A DNA stretch of 62,847 nucleotides from ZC4RG35 sp964388105 (GTDB taxonomy: Bacteria; Actinomycetota; Acidimicrobiia; Spongiisociales; ZC4RG35): the NCBI GenBank assembly GCA_964388105.1, contig CAYLYQ010000006.1:1-62847 (forward strand), read 5' to 3'. The notes under the pieces are model-generated. The model was not told the origin of the DNA. It saw only the letters and a list, made by a program, of their open reading frames with translations, and did not search any database. Position numbers and translations under genes: made by a program. Numbering within the stretch: the stretch's first letter is position 1; every line of letters begins with the position of its first letter. Below, piece after piece: positions 59,377-62,847 of the stretch.

Positions 59377-62300
59377 GTGTCATTTGCCCACCTCCATCTC
59401 CACACCGAGTACTCCCTCTTAGACGGAGCCGCCCGGATCGACAGGGTGATGAAGGCGGCTGCTGCAGACGGTCAACCCGCCGTCGCCATCACCGACCACG
59501 GGAACCTCTACGGCGCGGTCGAATTCGTGAAGAGGGCGAACGAGACGGGGATTAAGCCGATCATCGGGCTCGAGGCCTATTACGTGGAGGGCTCCAGATT
59601 CGACCGGCCGCCCGCGGCGAAGAACCAGCGTTACCACATGATCCTCCTCGCCGAGAACCCCACGGGCTATCGCAATCTGCTGCAACTCTCCTCGAAGGCC
59701 TATCTCGACGGCTACTACTACAAGCCCCGGATGGACATCGAGCTCCTCGCCGAGCACTCCGAGGGCATCATCGCCACCTCCGGCTGCCTGGGGGGCCTCG
59801 TACCCCAGTTGCTCGGGCCGGACACGCTCACCGAGGAAGGCCTTCCCAACGCCGACCGTGACTTCGACGCCGCCCTGGCTGCCGCGGGCAGGTTCCAGGA
59901 CGTGTTCGGCCGGGACAACTTCTTCATCGAGGTCCAAGACCACGGCATACCCGCCCAACGCCGGATCATGGGCGATCTCATCGACATCTCCACGCGGATC
60001 GGCGCGCCCCTGCTCGCCACCAACGACGCCCACTACACATTCCGCGACGAGCACGACCGTCACGACGTCCTCCTCTGCGTGCAGACCGGTGCTCTGAAGA
60101 GCGAGACCTCCCGGCTGCGGTTCGAGGGATCCGACTTCTACGTGAAGTCGGCCGCCGAGATGCGGGCGATCTTCCCCGACTCCGACTACCCGTCGGCTTG
60201 CGACAACACCCTGTGGGTCGCCGAGCGGGTCGAGACCAAGCTCGAGCTCGGCAAGATCCTCCTGCCGCACTTCCCGGTGCCGGAGGGCGAGACCGAGGTC
60301 ACCTACCTGCGCAAATTGGTCGAGAACGGTGCGCGCGAGCGGTACGGGCACGACGCGGGCCCCGAGGTCTGGGATCGCATCGAGCACGAGTTCAAGATCA
60401 TCGAGGAAATGGGCTTCCCCGCCTACTTCCTCATCGTGTGGGACCTGATCCGGCACGCCAGGGAGAACGGCATCCGCGTGGGCCCCGGCCGTGGCTCGGC
60501 GGCAGGGTCGATCGTGTCCTACTGCCTCCGGATCACCGACATCGATCCCCTGAAGTACGGGCTGATCTTCGAGCGGTTCCTCAACCCCGGACGCAAGCAG
60601 ATGCCCGACATCGACATGGACTTCGATGAGCGGTATCGCGGCGAGATGATCCGGTACGCCTCGGAGAAGTACGGCTCCGACCGGGTCGCCCAGATCGTCA
60701 CCTTCGCCACAATCAAGGGCAAGCAGGCCATCCGGGACGCCGCCCGGGTGCTCGGCCAGCCCTACTCACTGGGCGACCGCCTCGCCAAGGCCATGCCGCC
60801 CGCGATCCTCGGCAAGGAGCCGACGCTCGATCAGGTCCTCACGGCACCCGAGCCGTCGGCGCCGTCCGACGTCAAGGACTGGTACGCCAACGCCCAGGGC
60901 CTGCGGGACCTCTACGAGTCCGATCCGGCGATCCGGGAGGTCGTCGAGGCGGCACGGGGGATCGAAGGCCTCCGGCGCCAGGACTCGATCCACGCGGCCG
61001 CGGTGGTCATCGCCCCCGAGCCCCTCACCAACATCGTGCCCATCCAGCGCAAGGGGGAGAACGCCGAGACCGTCACCCAGTTCGAGATGCACGCCGTGGA
61101 GGAGCTCGGCCTGCTCAAGATGGACTTCCTCGGCCTTCGCAACCTCTCGATCATCGAACGCTGCCTGGAGCTGATCGAGATCACCCACGGCAGCCGGATC
61201 GACATCGACACGATTCCCCTCGACGACGCGAAGACCTTCGAGTTGCTGCAGTCGGGCAACACGATCGGCGTGTTCCAGATGGAAGGCACGGCGATGCGTG
61301 CCCTGATCCGCTCGCTCAAACCCGACCGGTTCGACGACGTGGTTGCTCTGGTGGCCCTTTATCGGCCGGGACCCATGGGCGCCAACATGCACAACCTCTA
61401 CGCGGACCGGAAGAACGGCCGCGCCAAGATCGAAGAGCTCCACCCGGCGCTGACCGACAAGCTCGCCGACACCTATCAGATCATGGTGTATCAGGAGCAG
61501 GTGCTGCTCGTGGCCCAGGAGATGGCGGGCTACTCCTTCGCCGACGCCGAGGACCTGCGCAAGGCGATGGGCAAGAAGATCAAGTCGGTGATGGTCGCCG
61601 AGGAGGAGCGGTTCGTGCAGGGCTGCATCTCCCAGGGCCACACCGAAGAGGTGGGTCGTGAGATCTTCCGGCTCATCGAGCACTTCGCCGGATACGGCTT
61701 CAACAAGTCGCACTCCGCTGGGTACGGGCTGGTCGCCTATCAGACGGCCTACCTGAAGGCCCACTACCCGGCCGAGTACCTGGCGGCGATCCTCACCGCC
61801 ACCAAGAGGGACAAGGACCGGACCGCCGTCTACCTCTCCGAGTGCCGGCAGATGGGGATCGAAGTGATGGTCCCCGACGTCAACGAGTCCGACAGCGACT
61901 TCACGGTCACCGACGGGCGCATCCGGTTCGGCCTGTCGGCGATCCGCAACGTGGGAGAGGGCGTGGTGGAGAAGATCGTCGAGGCCCGCGCCGACGGGCC
62001 CTTCGAGTCCTTCGCCGACTTCCTCGACCGGGTCGATGTGTCGGTCCTCAACAAGCGCACCGTCGAGTCCCTGATCAAGGCCGGTGCGTTCGACGGAATG
62101 GGCCTGCCCCGTCGCGGCCTGGTCCTCATCCACGAGCAGGCGCTGGACAACGTGGTCGAGCGGCGCCGCAACGAGGAGATGGGGCAGTACTCGCTCTTCG
62201 CGGGTGAGCAGGTCGCCGAGGTAGGGGCTGCCGTCGACATCCCCGCCCTCGAGTTCCCCTCGAAGACCCAGTTGGCTTTCGAGAAGGAGATGCTGGGCCT

Positions 62301-62847
62301 GTACGTCTCCGACCATCCGCTGCTCGGGGTGGGGACCGCGCTCGCCGCGGCGACCACCCACCGGATCGCCGACCTGCTGGAGCAGGCCGACCGGTCGTCG
62401 GTGGCGATCGGCGGGATCATCGGTGGGATCACCCGCCGCTGGACCAAGAACGGCGACCCCATGATCTTCTTCCAGCTCGAGGATCTGGAGGCGTCGGTGG
62501 AGTGCCTCGCCTTCCCGAAGACGGTCCACGAGTACGGGGCGCTGGTGGTGGAGGACGCCGTCGTGGTGGTCAACGGCTACGTCGACAACCGCTCCGACGA
62601 CGTCAAGGTGGTGATCCGGGAGCTGAACGAGCTGCAGATCCGGGACGACTCGGTGGTGCGCCTGGGGGTCCCGGCGTCACGACTGACGCCGGAAACGGTG
62701 AACACCCTGAAAGGGATCCTCGCCAACCATCCGGGGACGGCACCGGTCTACCTGCACATGACCGACAACGGCGACACCAAGGTGCTGCGCCTGGCCGACG
62801 AGCACAAGGTCGAGCCCCGGTCGGCGCTGTTCGCCGAGCTCAAAGAG
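59377..62847 (+). CDS. dnaE: DNA polymerase III alpha subunit DnaE (3' end beyond window)
   Basis: The replicative polymerase; 1157 codons are present and the frame is still open at the end, so only a short C-terminal part is missing. Residues 1-280 form the PHP domain (HLHLHTEYSLLDG, AITDHGN), the C-family catalytic aspartates are in PDIDMDFDE (Asp411, Asp413), and an OB-fold lies near residue 1000. The start is GTG with no Shine-Dalgarno; TAGATT at 59341-59346 may be its -10. DnaE1-type rather than ImuC by domain layout and length. Confidence 0.95.
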   Translation, partial: MSFAHLHLHTEYSLLDGAARIDRVMKAAAADGQPAVAITDHGNLYGAVEFVKRANETGIKPIIGLEAYYVEGSRFDRPPAAKNQRYHMILLAENPTGYRNLLQLSSKAYLDGYYYKPRMDIELLAEHSEGIIATSGCLGGLVPQLLGPDTLTEEGLPNADRDFDAALAAAGRFQDVFGRDNFFIEVQDHGIPAQRRIMGDLIDISTRIGAPLLATNDAHYTFRDEHDRHDVLLCVQTGALKSETSRLRFEGSDFYVKSAAEMRAIFPDSDYPSACDNTLWVAERVETKLELGKILLPHFPVPEGETEVTYLRKLVENGARERYGHDAGPEVWDRIEHEFKIIEEMGFPAYFLIVWDLIRHARENGIRVGPGRGSAAGSIVSYCLRITDIDPLKYGLIFERFLNPGRKQMPDIDMDFDERYRGEMIRYASEKYGSDRVAQIVTFATIKGKQAIRDAARVLGQPYSLGDRLAKAMPPAILGKEPTLDQVLTAPEPSAPSDVKDWYANAQGLRDLYESDPAIREVVEAARGIEGLRRQDSIHAAAVVIAPEPLTNIVPIQRKGENAETVTQFEMHAVEELGLLKMDFLGLRNLSIIERCLELIEITHGSRIDIDTIPLDDAKTFELLQSGNTIGVFQMEGTAMRALIRSLKPDRFDDVVALVALYRPGPMGANMHNLYADRKNGRAKIEELHPALTDKLADTYQIMVYQEQVLLVAQEMAGYSFADAEDLRKAMGKKIKSVMVAEEERFVQGCISQGHTEEVGREIFRLIEHFAGYGFNKSHSAGYGLVAYQTAYLKAHYPAEYLAAILTATKRDKDRTAVYLSECRQMGIEVMVPDVNESDSDFTVTDGRIRFGLSAIRNVGEGVVEKIVEARADGPFESFADFLDRVDVSVLNKRTVESLIKAGAFDGMGLPRRGLVLIHEQALDNVVERRRNEEMGQYSLFAGEQVAEVGAAVDIPALEFPSKTQLAFEKEMLGLYVSDHPLLGVGTALAAATTHRIADLLEQADRSSVAIGGIIGGITRRWTKNGDPMIFFQLEDLEASVECLAFPKTVHEYGALVVEDAVVVVNGYVDNRSDDVKVVIRELNELQIRDDSVVRLGVPASRLTPETVNTLKGILANHPGTAPVYLHMTDNGDTKVLRLADEHKVEPRSALFAELKE

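Noticed and set aside
60766..62529. 587-codon minus-strand open frame inside dnaE
   Set aside because: dnaE is unmistakable here (PHP domain, PDIDMDF), so this is an antisense shadow.
1..62847. Search for tRNA, rRNA, CRISPR arrays, insertion sequences, prophage and attachment sites
   Set aside because: Reading the intergenic stretches showed none; all spacers are under about 190 bases and explained by promoters, hairpins or short leaders.

Overview
The window is a 62.8 kb piece of a high-GC bacterial chromosome with very dense coding, many GTG and TTG starts, and long runs of genes joined by ATGA, GTGA or TGATG overlaps. The division and cell-wall (dcw) cluster has the actinobacterial form: no ftsA, and ftsZ followed by pgeF, yggS, sepF, yggT, divIVA and ileS. 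A DUF3040 protein, a MerR regulator, a MoxR/DUF58/transglutaminase operon and a MurE with the DNPR motif (meso-diaminopimelate) fit the same picture. I infer an uncultured or deep-branching actinobacterium, perhaps Acidimicrobiia-like; the class is a guess. A run of 100 N at 26711-26810 shows a scaffolded assembly, probably a metagenome-assembled genome. I found no rRNA, tRNA, CRISPR array, IS element or prophage, and no gene-free stretch over 300 bases.

Layout. 1-1477: membrane-anchored alpha/beta hydrolase. 1472-7585 (minus): a complete System I cytochrome c maturation operon, ccmA-B-C-D-E-F-H-G, including a 34-residue CcmD. 7680-14145: single genes (PLP decarboxylase, DnaQ/GIY-YIG nuclease, SpoU methyltransferase, nitroreductase, a Usp-like/CBS-like protein, a second hydrolase), several of which look leaderless. 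14170-17673: a four-gene OpuC-type compatible-solute ABC importer. 17776-21287: small proteins, a metallophosphoesterase, an SRPBCC protein, an ArsA/Get3-like ATPase and a DUF1232 protein. 21346-26710: threonine aldolase and the type II fatty-acid operon fabD-fabH-fabG-acpP-fabF, cut by the gap. 26811-30663: membrane proteins, histidine phosphatase, DNA polymerase IV, DUF3040 and MerR. 30670-35122 (minus): moxR, DUF58 and transglutaminase. 35222-36571: two conserved-looking hypotheticals and an HNH nuclease.

36684-53545 is the dcw region: mraZ behind a promoter overlaid by three 10-bp MraZ-type repeats; a candidate mraW RNA hairpin that covers the rsmH ribosome-binding region; then rsmH, ftsL, ftsI, murE, mraY, murD, ftsW, murG, murC, murB, ftsQ, ftsZ, pgeF, yggS, sepF, yggT and divIVA. 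murF, normally between murE and mraY, is absent. A 20-bp sequence is repeated 55 bp apart just ahead of ftsZ. 53547-62847 holds ileS (minus), a TraR/DksA protein, lspA, rluD, a zinc-finger rhomboid protease and dnaE, which runs off the end.

Most of the window is housekeeping. I see no clearly new defence or biosynthetic system. The points most worth a second look are regulatory (ftsZ repeats, mraW hairpin, MraZ box, recurrent leaderless promoters), the missing murF, the System I Ccm operon in a putative actinobacterium, and the ArsA-like gene group.
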